A DNA stretch of 64,000 bases from Sphingomonas sp. Leaf10 (GTDB taxonomy: Bacteria; Pseudomonadota; Alphaproteobacteria; Sphingomonadales; Sphingomonadaceae): the NCBI RefSeq assembly GCF_001421245.1, contig NZ_LMKE01000033.1, forward strand, positions 1-64,000, given 5' to 3'. The stretch's first letter is position 1; every line of letters begins with the position of its first letter. The translations under genes were made by a program, and so were the position numbers. Under the pieces are notes generated by a model that made no database searches, was not told the origin of the DNA, and saw only the letters and a list, made by a program, of their open reading frames with translations. Positions 16,233-25,009 of the stretch are shown here, one piece after another.

Positions 16233-16742
16233 ATGATCACCGAAATCAACGCTACCGAACTTGCTACCGAGCTGACCATCGCATGGTTGGGCAACTCGAA
16301 TACGCGGGTAGCCGCAGACGACGTTCCCGCGTTCCTTCAGTCGATGTATGCAACGGTGACCGGCCTTGGTGCACCCGCCGAAGATACGTCTCCGGAGCCT
16401 GCGGAGCCCGAATACACGCCAGCCGTGTCGGTACGAAAGTCGCTCGCCAGCAAGGACCACATCATCAGCATGATCGACGGCAAGCCGTACAAGACGCTTC
16501 GTCGCCACCTTTCCGGGCATGGTCTTACGCCGGACGAGTATCGTGCCCGTTATGGTCTGAAGGCTGACTACCCCATGGTCTCCGAGACCTACAGCGAGAG
16601 CCGCCGCGATATGGCCAAGCGGATCGGTCTCGGGCGCAAGCCAAAGGCGGCGTCGGAGGCCCCTGCGTCAGCAGAGGCTGCTGCCGCGACGCCGCCAAAG
16701 GGTCGTCGCGGAGCGAAGAAGGCGGAAGCCGCCGACGCTTGA
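16233..16742 (+). CDS. MucR/Ros-family transcriptional regulator, zinc cysteines missing
   Basis: The 169-residue protein has the family core: VSVRKSLASKDHIISMIDG, then YKTLRRHLSGHGLTPDEY, then RARYGLKADYPMVSETY and AKRIGLGRK. MucR/Ros proteins bind AT-rich DNA as oligomers and silence horizontally acquired and surface genes. In classical members a Cys precedes the DG motif; here that position reads ISMIDG with no Cys, so the zinc finger lacks its usual cysteine ligand, as in known zinc-independent family members. The C-terminal 30 residues are Ala/Lys rich like a basic DNA-contact tail. It sits alone, followed by a hairpin. Confidence 0.85.
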   Translation: MITEINATELATELTIAWLGNSNTRVAADDVPAFLQSMYATVTGLGAPAEDTSPEPAEPEYTPAVSVRKSLASKDHIISMIDGKPYKTLRRHLSGHGLTPDEYRARYGLKADYPMVSETYSESRRDMAKRIGLGRKPKAASEAPASAEAAAATPPKGRRGAKKAEAADA

Positions 16743-16768
16743 TAACGGGTGGAGCAGGGCGGGCGTTT

Positions 16769-16793
16769 GGTGCCTGGCAACTAGCCAGGCACC
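16769..16793 (+). terminator. 10-bp hairpin after the MucR-like gene
   Basis: The arms GGTGCCTGGC (16,769-16,778) and GCCAGGCACC (16,784-16,793) are perfect with a five-base loop, 27 bp after the regulator's stop. There is no T-run, so termination efficiency is uncertain, but position and stem suit a transcription terminator or RNA-stabilising hairpin. Confidence 0.55.
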
Positions 16794-17193
16794 TGCGGAC
16801 GGCACGGGCGACTGAAGCCGGTAACTTACGGCAGACGCCGTCCCTGAGCGTTGTCGTCGAGTTCCTAGCGGCAATTGAGCATCGACCCTGCTCCAATCGG
16901 CGACGCGCTGCTCACCGGGGCAGGTTGGGCCCGTCGACCTGACTGCTTCCTGTGGGTATGCGCGTCGGCAAGAGGCCGACTGTCGTACACATCACCGACA
17001 GTGGCGCAGTATCTGCCCGCCTTTGAAGCACATCTCATGCTGCGTAAACGCAGTGGCGCCATCCAAAACGCTCATGACAGGAGTAGCGCCGTCGTGCATA
17101 TTTGCCCGAGGATCTTCTCACTGCCATCGAGCGTGAGCCGACATCGGACCGCGTGTCAGCCGACGGCGGATGGCTGAGTTTGGGGGAGTGGCG
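16794..17193. other. gap before the MBL-protease fusion, promoter region expected
   Basis: No convincing gene is present. Short open frames overlap on both strands without family signals. The last 30 bases hold GGGGGAG before the fusion gene's start. I could not pick a reliable promoter by eye. Confidence 0.4.
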
Positions 17194-19734
17194 ATGGCAA
17201 CGCGTTCGGACACGTCGGAGGCGGCTGTCGAAGGCGACGCGCGAGCTCGCGGCACATATCACTTCCTCGACGTCGGCGGCGTCAAGTATGGCGAGTGCGT
17301 GCTGGTTGTCTTCGGCAACAAGCGCATTCTGATCGATGGCAGCCATCAACAGGACTACAGAGGGCAGGACGGCTACCGATCCATTCCTCAGCAGCTTTCC
17401 GACGTCCTCGGCGAGGCCGCTCCCCACGACATCGACCTGATCGTGGTGACGCACGGACATGCCGACCACGTGGGCTGCCTGCCCGAACTGTTCGAGAACG
17501 GCATCATCCGCCCGAGCTTCGCCTACGTCACCCATCCCAAGGCCGGCTTCGGACGCGCCATGGATGAGAGCGCTTCCGACGACGGCGGCAGCGCCACCCG
17601 GAAGCTGGAGGCGGCGTTGCGCGAGGAGGACGCGAGCGATCTGAGCGACGCCGAGCTTGCCGCGTTCATCGACGCCGCCGAAACGGTCGAGAAGAGATAC
17701 AACAGGTTTCTCCTCGCGCTGGCCGAAGGTGGGGTCGAGGTCCACCTGCACATGGGCGGACCACTCCCGGACGCGATCGAGAAGCGCCTCTCCGGCACGG
17801 GGGTAGCCCTGTTGGGGCCATCGGAGGAACAGCTCCTTTTCTGTGCGGAGCAGATAGCGAAGTCGAACCGCGAGGCACAGGACGCGATCGCCGCCAATGA
17901 CGTTCGCGACACGACGGAGGTCGTTGCACTTTACAGGGCTCTGACCAGCGCCAGGCCGGGAGACGCGGGATATACGCGCGGCAACGCCATGAACTGCCAG
18001 AGCATCGTGCTCGCCTTCGGCCCCGAGTCGAACCGAGTTCTTCTCGCGGGGGACATGCAGTTCGCGGAGCCCGGCGTGCGCAAGATCGAGGAAGCAGTGT
18101 CCAGGCTTCGAGCAGACGTGGTGGCCGCCGGGCCGTATGCGATGTTCAAGACCACCCATCACACGAGCCACAACGGACAGGACGAAAGTCTTCTCGACGA
18201 GCTCGGCAAGCCGCGGATCATCGTTCACAGCGGAGGCCTTCGGGATGAGGCCCATCCCTATCCGAGCGTTCTCGAGGCGCTAGAAGCAAGAAGGGGGCGC
18301 ATTTTCGCGAGGACGGATCGGAACGGCCTGATAAGCGTGACGCCGGGCGCTGCGGGTGATCGCGAGGTGGTCGTGGCCAAGGGCGAGCTCAACGACTTCA
18401 CGGCCAACGTGCTTCCGGACGAGACCCGCCCGGAGTCGGAGCCCACCGGTCCGAAGACGCTGGCCATGAGCCCGCCCTCCATAAAAACAGTCGCGGAGGT
18501 TGCTACCGCAGGGCCGCAGATCATCATCGTGAACCTGCCGCCAGGGCCGATCGATCTGACGGTCGCCGGCGTCGACATCATCGTGCGGAATCCGAAGGAT
18601 CCCCGCGTCGCGAGGCGGTCGGTCACATTCGCCGCTACTACGGCTGCGTCTACTACGAGGGACGAAGGTGGCGATTTCGCCGGTCTGCTCTTCGCGAGCG
18701 ATCCGGACCGATTGCGGCTCAACGTAGGCCGATCTGAGGCCGATGCCGCCATCGCCCGCATCGAAGAGCGGGGCGGGCAGTTCGTCAGCGGCAGCGGCGA
18801 CGACTTCTCCGATCGCGTTGTAGCCGCGCTACGCGACGGCCGCCCGCATCGCGGAGTGGTCATCGTCGGAGGCTACGACGTCGTCCAACCCCACCGGGTG
18901 GACTGTCTGGATCCGGAACTGAGGCGCAAGCTGGGAGGCGATATAACCAGCGATCTCGATCAGTTCTGGGTTTGGAGCGATGCTGCCTTTGGAGACACGG
19001 ACGATGACGGTCTGGCGGAGCTCCCCGTCTCCCGCGTTCCGGATGCGCGAGACGCCCGGATGTTGAAGGCGGCGTTTGCTGCCGCGCGGTCCGAAGTGGC
19101 TGGAAGATTCGGCGTCCGAAACGTGCATCGTCCGTTTGCGGACGAAATCTGGAAGGGCATGGCCGGCACCGGGGACATTCTCGTCAGCGAGCCGTTCCGA
19201 AGCGCCGATCTCGACCACGACCGCCTAGTCGCCGGAAATCACTACCACATGCTCCACGGCGAGCTGGACGACGGAACCATCTTCACCGGCGAGGACGCAG
19301 AAGGCTATCCGGTAGCGTTCGAAGTGAAGCAGGTGCCGACGTCGTTTTCCGGCGTCGTCTTTACCGGATGCTGCTGGGGAGCGCTCATCGTCGACGGCTC
19401 GGCGCTACGATATGTGGACCGCTTGCCGCCGCCGCGGGTAGTCGAAGCGTCGATCGCGCTCTCCTATCTCAAGGCTGGAGCGCAGGCGTTCATCGGATGT
19501 ACCGGCGCGCACTACTCTGGACCGTCTGTGGATCGAGAGGCGAACTTCGCCATGGATCTGCACGAAGCGTTCTGGGAGCATTTCGCGCAGTCTGGTTCGG
19601 CCTCTCATGCGTTGCACTCGGCGAAGCTGGCGTTCGCGGAGTCGATCGTTCGGGGGACGCACCTGGACCCCCTCAGTACGGCCAGACGGCTGAAGAACCT
19701 GGCTCAGTTCACCTGTTTGGGTTTGGGCTGGTGA
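17194..19734 (+). CDS. ComEC-type MBL hydrolase fused to C25/caspase-like cysteine protease
   Basis: The start at 17,194 has GGGGAG seven bases upstream; the product is 846 residues. The N-terminal 400 residues are an MBL domain: ILIDGSHQ, metal motif VTHGHADHVG (His87-His92), VLLAGDMQF and TTHHTSHNGQDES (His321/322). After a Pro-rich linker and a strand-rich segment (about 445-480), the C-terminal 320 residues resemble peptidase C25: AFGDTDDDGLAELPVSRVP (the acidic loop typical of gingipain-like folds), His688 in NHYHMLHGE, and Cys726/727 in VVFTGCCWGAL as the clan CD His-Cys dyad. No signal peptide, so probably cytosolic. Such proteases fused to an MBL suggest a regulated effector; substrate unknown. 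Confidence 0.85.
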   Translation: MATRSDTSEAAVEGDARARGTYHFLDVGGVKYGECVLVVFGNKRILIDGSHQQDYRGQDGYRSIPQQLSDVLGEAAPHDIDLIVVTHGHADHVGCLPELFENGIIRPSFAYVTHPKAGFGRAMDESASDDGGSATRKLEAALREEDASDLSDAELAAFIDAAETVEKRYNRFLLALAEGGVEVHLHMGGPLPDAIEKRLSGTGVALLGPSEEQLLFCAEQIAKSNREAQDAIAANDVRDTTEVVALYRALTSARPGDAGYTRGNAMNCQSIVLAFGPESNRVLLAGDMQFAEPGVRKIEEAVSRLRADVVAAGPYAMFKTTHHTSHNGQDESLLDELGKPRIIVHSGGLRDEAHPYPSVLEALEARRGRIFARTDRNGLISVTPGAAGDREVVVAKGELNDFTANVLPDETRPESEPTGPKTLAMSPPSIKTVAEVATAGPQIIIVNLPPGPIDLTVAGVDIIVRNPKDPRVARRSVTFAATTAASTTRDEGGDFAGLLFASDPDRLRLNVGRSEADAAIARIEERGGQFVSGSGDDFSDRVVAALRDGRPHRGVVIVGGYDVVQPHRVDCLDPELRRKLGGDITSDLDQFWVWSDAAFGDTDDDGLAELPVSRVPDARDARMLKAAFAAARSEVAGRFGVRNVHRPFADEIWKGMAGTGDILVSEPFRSADLDHDRLVAGNHYHMLHGELDDGTIFTGEDAEGYPVAFEVKQVPTSFSGVVFTGCCWGALIVDGSALRYVDRLPPPRVVEASIALSYLKAGAQAFIGCTGAHYSGPSVDREANFAMDLHEAFWEHFAQSGSASHALHSAKLAFAESIVRGTHLDPLSTARRLKNLAQFTCLGLGW

Positions 19735-19765
19735 ATGCTATATCGGATGCGTGAAAGGAAGGCAG

Positions 19766-20152
19766 ATGGCAAAGGCTCCAGCTAAGCGACGCAGAGCGCT
19801 CGTCGAACGCTCCAAGAAGGCGGTTTCCTGCAAAAGGGCTAGTGGCGTTGCCTCCTCAAGTTCTACGCTCGTCCGGCCCGCGTCCATCCTCAGGGTCCAG
19901 ATGCCCAATTGGAAGGTGGTGTCGAGCGCTTCAATCGTCGAGGAAGCAGGAGTTGGTGACATGAAGACCGATGGCGGACCTTCGCTTAAAAACCTTCGGT
20001 TGAAGTTTTTTGGTCAGCTGGATGCGAAGTCCGGAGCGATGTTGGCGGATGTGGACCACAGCGTGAAGACCGTCCGGATTCAGCCGAAGAGCGGCGGAGC
20101 GATGAAGACTGCCGACATTCGCAACGGCAAAGTCACGATCGTTCAGGGTTGA
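19766..20152 (+). CDS. small basic protein downstream of the MBL-protease fusion
   Basis: The ATG at 19,766 is preceded by GGAAGG and gives 128 residues. The N-terminal 30 residues are Lys/Arg rich (MAKAPAKRRRALVERSKKAV), then a Ser/Ala stretch and a beta-rich C-terminal half (LKNLRLKFFGQLDAK, TVRIQPKSGGAMKTADIRNG, KVTIVQG). It lies 31 bp after the fusion gene on the same strand, so it is probably cotranscribed. A substrate, activator or DNA-associated partner of the protease is possible. No family recognised. Confidence 0.6.
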   Translation: MAKAPAKRRRALVERSKKAVSCKRASGVASSSSTLVRPASILRVQMPNWKVVSSASIVEEAGVGDMKTDGGPSLKNLRLKFFGQLDAKSGAMLADVDHSVKTVRIQPKSGGAMKTADIRNGKVTIVQG

Positions 20153-20531
20153 ACTCGCTCGAGTTCGTGATGACCTCGGCGGTTGTCACTTGCGCAATGC
20201 TGAATGGGGACGAATGCTGTCAGGGCAGCTGTCGTTCCGCGACCAATATTCATTACCGATTCAGAATTCGCAGTCAATCTCTGGTTCATCAAGCGGCATA
20301 TCCGAACAGGAGAAACCTCATCAGCACTTTGATAAAGGCATCCTGCCGCTGAACTGCTGCCTGCTACTCCGACGCCAAATTAAACCACATACCAGAACCT
20401 CCATAACCTTGTTGAGCACTATGCCAACCTGCGTGTTACTTGCGCCTACCGGAAGGTTTATATCCGCATGGCGTCCGGTTCGTCAGGCACAGGCTTTGTC
20501 AGGGCTGCACTAGGCCGCAACCCTTTGGCAG
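20153..20531. other. no supported gene
   Basis: The stretch is less GC rich than its surroundings. Only short plus-strand frames without family signals are present, and two convergent genes end at its borders. Confidence 0.4.
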
Positions 20532-20948
20532 TTAACGAAGGCCTTCACGTCGCAGGACGTTCGACACAGTCGATTGAGATACGTCGAGGCGCTCCGCAAT
20601 TTCTACTTGAGTCAAATCACGTTCGTAGAGTGCCACGATGTTCGCATCCCGCGCCGCCTTTTTGCCTTTACCTTTAGGTGTATAGGTCATTGTTGCCATC
20701 AATCCTGGCCCTACTACCTCTTGAGTGAAGGTTTGACCACGATGACCAACGGCAGTGGCCTTGGCGATGCCGGTCTCCTTGTTCACGGTGACCGTGAATT
20801 TCTTTACGCCTGGGTCATCTGAGAGGCGATCCGTCAATGCCTTCAATTCGGAGGCGAGCCCTGCGCTGCTAGCTATCGGAACGAGGGCTTTTAAGGTCTT
20901 CGATTCCTTATTGGAACGTAGTGGCTTCACCATTTTAACCGCCTTCAT
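20532..20948 (-). CDS. helix-turn-helix protein, resolvase/XRE-like C-terminal HTH
   Basis: The 138-residue protein ends in a clear helix-turn-helix: IVALYERDLTQVEIAERLDV then SQSTVSNVLRREGLR, of the type found in Hin-like or sigma-region-4-like DNA-binding tails. The preceding 90 residues form a small alpha/beta domain (FTVTVNKETGIAKATAVGHR) and a Lys-rich linker. No recombinase catalytic domain is present, so a transcription regulator of the island is likely. Starts at 20,948 or 20,933 (MVKPLR) are both possible; neither has a strong ribosome site. Confidence 0.65.
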   Translation of the reverse strand: MKAVKMVKPLRSNKESKTLKALVPIASSAGLASELKALTDRLSDDPGVKKFTVTVNKETGIAKATAVGHRGQTFTQEVVGPGLMATMTYTPKGKGKKAARDANIVALYERDLTQVEIAERLDVSQSTVSNVLRREGLR

Positions 20949-21039
20949 GGTAGATGTAATATTCCGCTACCAAAAATACCACACTTTGTTAGAGGTGACC
21001 ACCCTTGACCCGGTGCCGCACGGTCCGACGGACTTGGCT

Positions 21040-22203
21040 CTATTGAGATTTTGCGTGCGGTCCGGACAATTGAACGAGGACGATCGCGTCTTGATGGGAA
21101 ATTTCGTCTTTCGTCGGTGGCGCTGCATCGCGAAACACGACAAGCTTCGCACCTGCGGTGGTTGGGACCGCCTTCCCCTTGAACTTCAGTTCGAACGGCA
21201 CCGTCAGTGGCCTGAGCACTTCCAGATTGTCTAAGAGCAAGCGGCAGGGATCGTCGGCGTTCGCGGTTGCGTCGACCGCCGCGGCACGGAGTCTCCAGAT
21301 CAGGTCGATGGCGACCATCGCCTCGCGCTTCTCGCCGCTCTTCTTGCTATATAGCTCCCAAGCTAGCGGCTCGGTCACGGTCACGTCGAGCAGTCGCTTC
21401 ACGGTCTTTCCAACCTTCGCGAGCACGGTCACCTGCAGCGGATGGGTGAACGGTGGTGCGATCGGGAGGCCAACCCGTGACAGGTCGCCGCTCATCTGCT
21501 GTGCTAGGTCCGCCGCGTAGAGGTCGCGCAGTCGCCCGATGCGGACGTAGTCCGTGCCGAGGATGCCTTCGCCGTCAAAGGCTACGCGAGGATGTGCGAC
21601 TGGCCATTTTGGAGACCAGTCCACTTGGAACGACATCGGTAGCTCGCCCGGAGGGGCGCCCGGTCGATCGACGGAGATAAGATGGCTACTGGCGGCACTC
21701 GCCTTGCCGGGGACGCTGAGGCCGCCGCCCATCAGCAGGACGCCGTTTGCCTTCTCGCGACCTGGTATGAGATCGCAGACTGGCGTGATCGCGGCGAGGA
21801 TGTCCGGCTGGGTCGGGTAATCCGTCGCGGACTGAGGCGTCGCTGGCTGGGCATCGGCTCTCGGTGCGTCCTGGTCGTTCGCCACAGAGGGCGAGGCTGC
21901 CGCCGCCTTGGCTAAGCCCGGTTCGGCTACCCCAGTGTCAAGCGGCGTGATCGCTGCCGCGGGCTGCAGAATGTGACGTCGGACGAACAAGTCGCCGGTG
22001 AGGATCTTAGCCGGAATGGAGTCTGCGAACGACTTCACCTTCGTCATCGTAACCGCAGAGTAGATCGCCGGCACTTCAGACATGGGCTGGAGGATGGCCG
22101 GCGGAACGGCCGCCTCCCGAATGGGCGCGATCAGATCAGCCGGACTTTGCGCAAGCCGGGCCTCAACGAAGCTGCCCAGATAAGCGTTGAACAACCAGGT
22201 CAA
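21040..22203 (-). CDS. unknown 387-residue protein, non-ATG start
   Basis: The frame as given starts with TTG at 22,203, but protein-like sequence (YRLAEEKISLLEYLTWLFN) extends further upstream, overlapping the end of the preceding gene, so the real start may be a non-ATG codon near 22,245. The product has an N-terminal helical part, an Ala/Pro/Asp-rich linker at about residues 90-135, and a beta-rich C-terminal half (PLQVTVLAKVGKTVKRLLDV, EAMVAIDLIWRLRAAAVDA). No signal peptide or membrane helices. No family recognised. It is coupled to the small upstream gene and could form a two-gene unit. Confidence 0.6.
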   Translation of the reverse strand: MTWLFNAYLGSFVEARLAQSPADLIAPIREAAVPPAILQPMSEVPAIYSAVTMTKVKSFADSIPAKILTGDLFVRRHILQPAAAITPLDTGVAEPGLAKAAAASPSVANDQDAPRADAQPATPQSATDYPTQPDILAAITPVCDLIPGREKANGVLLMGGGLSVPGKASAASSHLISVDRPGAPPGELPMSFQVDWSPKWPVAHPRVAFDGEGILGTDYVRIGRLRDLYAADLAQQMSGDLSRVGLPIAPPFTHPLQVTVLAKVGKTVKRLLDVTVTEPLAWELYSKKSGEKREAMVAIDLIWRLRAAAVDATANADDPCRLLLDNLEVLRPLTVPFELKFKGKAVPTTAGAKLVVFRDAAPPTKDEISHQDAIVLVQLSGPHAKSQ

Positions 22204-22207
22204 GTAT

Positions 22208-22576
22208 TCAAGCAGCGATATCTTCTCTTCCGCAAGCCGATACTTCTGCAGATATGAGCTTGTCAGCCTTCATCTGAGAAATGCTCTCGGACGACCCGTC
22301 GCTGTAGGTGACGACGACGATCTTCGCGGAATCACTCTCCTCCGTTCGGCGATCGACCTCGTACCGGCGTCCGTCCGCCGAGCCGGCCCTCTGCGACAGC
22401 GCGGACTTCGCGTCGCCGCGTTGCGCCGAGGGTTCCTCGATCACCTCCGCCGTCCGGCTAGCAGCTTCCACGTCGGACTTGCGTTCATTCCGCTCTACGC
22501 CCTTCGCCATGTTGAGGGCGTTCTGCAGGCGGGAGATGGCGCTGATCCCGCTCGTGCTGCTGATGGACATGGTCAT
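22208..22576 (-). CDS. hypothetical protein, polar and acidic-basic
   Basis: The ATG at 22,576 follows GGAG at five bases and gives 122 residues. The N-terminus is Ser rich (MTMSISSTSGISAIS), the centre is strongly charged (GVERNERKSDVEAASRTAEV), and the C-terminus has KIVVVTYSDGSSESISQMKA, a pattern of a short beta-hairpin with a DG turn. It is likely partly disordered. The stop is inside the possible start region of the next gene. No family recognised. Confidence 0.6.
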   Translation of the reverse strand: MTMSISSTSGISAISRLQNALNMAKGVERNERKSDVEAASRTAEVIEEPSAQRGDAKSALSQRAGSADGRRYEVDRRTEESDSAKIVVVTYSDGSSESISQMKADKLISAEVSACGREDIAA

Positions 22577-22789
22577 GACTCCGTATACGGATTTGTGACC
22601 AGAACCCTTAAGGGGAGATCGTTGAGAATGCGTTGATCTGCAGGGAAGGGTCGCGCTCGAACTGCCATCTCGGACGTCGTCCAACACAGAAGGGGCATCA
22701 GTATTCATCCGCGCCGCCATCGTTTTTTTTCGTGCGCCGGTTGGACGGAGAGCGGTGAGGTTTCCAATCGTCCGGGGTGATGGACGGCA

Positions 22790-23110
22790 ATGTTCTTGTG
22801 GTCCCACGTTCGACATCTCGTTCCGCAAGGGAGATGGGTCGGCGTGTCCAACGTCAACCGAATGGGCGCGTACGTCACGTTCGGCATCGTGAACGTCGGT
22901 GAGGTTCCCATTCTCTCGGGGATGGTCGTGGATCGCAATGGAAACGCGCAACAGCGGAGCATCGATGGCGAAGTCCTTCTGCTTCCAGGTCAAAATCTTC
23001 AAGTGTTTGCGGTCGTCAATCATCCGGGCATTCATGCCAGTATACGGTTCAGTGAACTCTCCGGCAGAACGCGCGAGACGGCCATGGAACTTCGTCCTGC
23101 CACCAGCTGA
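22790..23110 (+). CDS. hypothetical beta-rich small protein
   Basis: The 106-residue frame begins with ATG just after an in-frame TGA. It reads as a beta-sandwich-like protein (WVGVSNVNRMGAYVTFGIVN, GEVLLLPGQNLQVFAVVNHP, ASIRFSELSGR). Such sequences resemble small adaptor or immunity proteins, but no family is recognised. It is divergent from the 22,208-22,576 gene across a 213-bp gap that would hold both promoters. Confidence 0.5.
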   Translation: MFLWSHVRHLVPQGRWVGVSNVNRMGAYVTFGIVNVGEVPILSGMVVDRNGNAQQRSIDGEVLLLPGQNLQVFAVVNHPGIHASIRFSELSGRTRETAMELRPATS

Positions 23111-23190
23111 TGGGTCTTGGGTAGCTTGAAGGAGAAGAAGTAGCGTCGGAACGATCGAAATATCTAAAAACTGTCACTCTTTTAATCAAT

Positions 23191-23361
23191 ATGGAATCTA
23201 TAGAACAAAGTATATCTCTGCCTACTGAAGCTATTTCTCGAATTCAGTTATTAGAGAAAATGTATTTCTATGATCGTGGTCGTAGGAGCATGACTTTGCG
23301 TCCAGCGGTCACTGATCCGTTCGAGCGGCGGATCGTTTCCTTTACAAACTCGCTGCTGCGC
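23191..23361 (+). pseudogene. possible gene interrupted by the IS66 insertion
   Basis: A plus-strand frame starting with ATG at 23,191 (MESIEQSISLPTEAISRIQL) runs into the IS66 left end. Removing the element and one 8-bp target copy leaves the frame open for about 65 further codons to about 26,067, although that part looks less protein-like (Arg/Ser rich). This may be a small interrupted gene or a chance frame. Confidence 0.3.
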
Positions 23362-23369
23362 GATCGAAG
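23362..23369. repeat. IS66 target-site duplication, left copy
   Basis: The sequence GATCGAAG directly precedes the left inverted repeat and is repeated exactly after the right one. Eight bases is the standard IS66 duplication length. Confidence 0.95.
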
Positions 23370-23394
23370 GTAAGCGTGGTTTGGAGGCCGCAGA

Positions 23395-24954
23395 TTATGC
23401 CGCTTGCGCAATCGGCTGATCTGCCGGCGGCATCCAGTTCCAGGGCATGAGTTCGTCCCATCGGCTGGCAGGCCAGTCTGCCGCGACTTTGCCGATGACA
23501 TCGGTGATGTAGGTCTGCGGGTCGACGCCATTCGCCTTACAGGTCTGGATGACGGTGTAGATGGCCGCAGCGCGCTCGCCGCCTGCACGGGAGCCGGCGA
23601 ATAGCCAGTTGCGGCGTCCGACCGCGACACCGCGCAGCGCACGTTCGGCGATGTTGTTGTCGATCTCGAGGCGACCGTCATTGACGAAGCGCGACAGCGC
23701 GGACCATCGTTTTGTGCCGTAGGCGATGGCTTTCGCCGTGTCGGACCTAGGCGACAGATGGCGTAGGGCAGTGTCGAGCACCTCGCGCAAGGCGTCGACC
23801 AGCGGTCGGCTTTTCTCCTGACGGGTTCGGTATCGCACATCGGGCGGTTGGCCGCGGACCTCGGCCTCGACGGCATAGAGCGCGCCGATCCGCTCGAGGA
23901 TGTCGGTGGTCAGCGGCGTCGGCGACCGCTCGTGCAGGTCGAAGACCTTGCGCCGGAAGTGCGCCCAGCATGCGACCTCGGTGACGCCGCTGCGGTAGAG
24001 CCCGTCATAGCCGGCATAGGCATCGGCCTGGAGGAAACCGCGGAAGCCGGCGAGATGGGACGTTGGGTGCGCGGCGGTGCGGTCTGGCGTGAAGCGATAC
24101 CAGGTCGCACGTGGTGCCGTGCTGCCCGATGCCTGGTCGTCGGCCGCGTACACCCACAGCCGCCCGGTCGCGGTTTTGCCCCGGCCGGGGTCGAGCACCG
24201 GCACCGGGGTATCGTCGGCATGGATCTTGTCGGCCTTGAGCACCTCGTCGCGGATGCGGCTGACGATGGGATCGAGGAGTGCCGCAGCCTGTCCAGTCCA
24301 GCCCGCCAATGTCGAGCGGTCGATGTCGATACCTTGCGCCGCCATCATTTCGGCCTGGCGGTAGAGCGGCAGATGGTGGTCGAACTTCGAGACGACGACG
24401 TGCGCCAGCGTAGCGAAGGTGGCCTTGCCACGCGCCACGGCGCTGACCGGGGCGGGAGCCTAGACGATCTTCTCGCATACCCGGCAACTGTATTTGGGGC
24501 GGACGTTGCGCACGACGCGCCAGCGCACCGGCACGATGTCGAGCATCTCGTGCGCGTCCGAGCCGAGCGCGCGCAACGCACCGCCACAGTCCGGGCAGGT
24601 GCAGGCACCCGACGCCGGTTCGTGGACGACCTCCTCGCGCGGCAGATGCCCCGGCAGACTGCGGACGGGCACCGGCCGAACCGCTACGCCGCTGTCGGCC
24701 ACCTCGGACACAGACGTATCGCGCTCGGTCTCCAGTTCCTCCAGCGCCAATTCGAGCTGCTCGATCTCGCGCCCCAGCTTCTCGGACGACGCCCCAAACT
24801 GCATCCGCCGCAGCCGGGCGATTTGTCCGCGCAGGGTATCGATAAGCAGGTCGCGGGCGGCGAGCGCGGCATTGGCCCGGGCGAGCGAAGCCTCCAGCGC
24901 GGCGATCCGCGCGGCGGCATCATCAGGGGAAACGGGCGCTTCCGGCACCCGCAT
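23395..24954 (-). pseudogene. tnpC: IS66 transposase TnpC, split by an in-frame amber codon
   Basis: The N-terminal part from ATG 24,954 has the IS66 leucine-zipper region (IAALEASLARANAALAARDL), LRRMQFGASSEKL, the zinc-binding CTCPDCGGALRALG, and CRVCEKIV. A TAG at 24,460-24,462 follows at once, where IS66 proteins normally have Gln before APAPV, so one C-to-T change explains it. The frame then continues for the whole catalytic domain (KIHADDTPVPVLDPGRGKT, LQADAYAGYDGLY, DGRLEIDNNIAERALRG) and ends normally at 23,395. The C-terminal part could be made only by readthrough or reinitiation at ATG 24,438. Confidence 0.93.
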
Positions 24955-25009
24955 TTTATAACAGATTGCATGGCAACGGGCGAGCAAAAGCAACGCAAAA
25001 CCGCCGTTT

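Noticed and set aside
23191-23361. Claim that IS66 disrupted an important gene
   Set aside because: The interrupted frame is short, has no family signal and its continuation after the element looks poorly coding.
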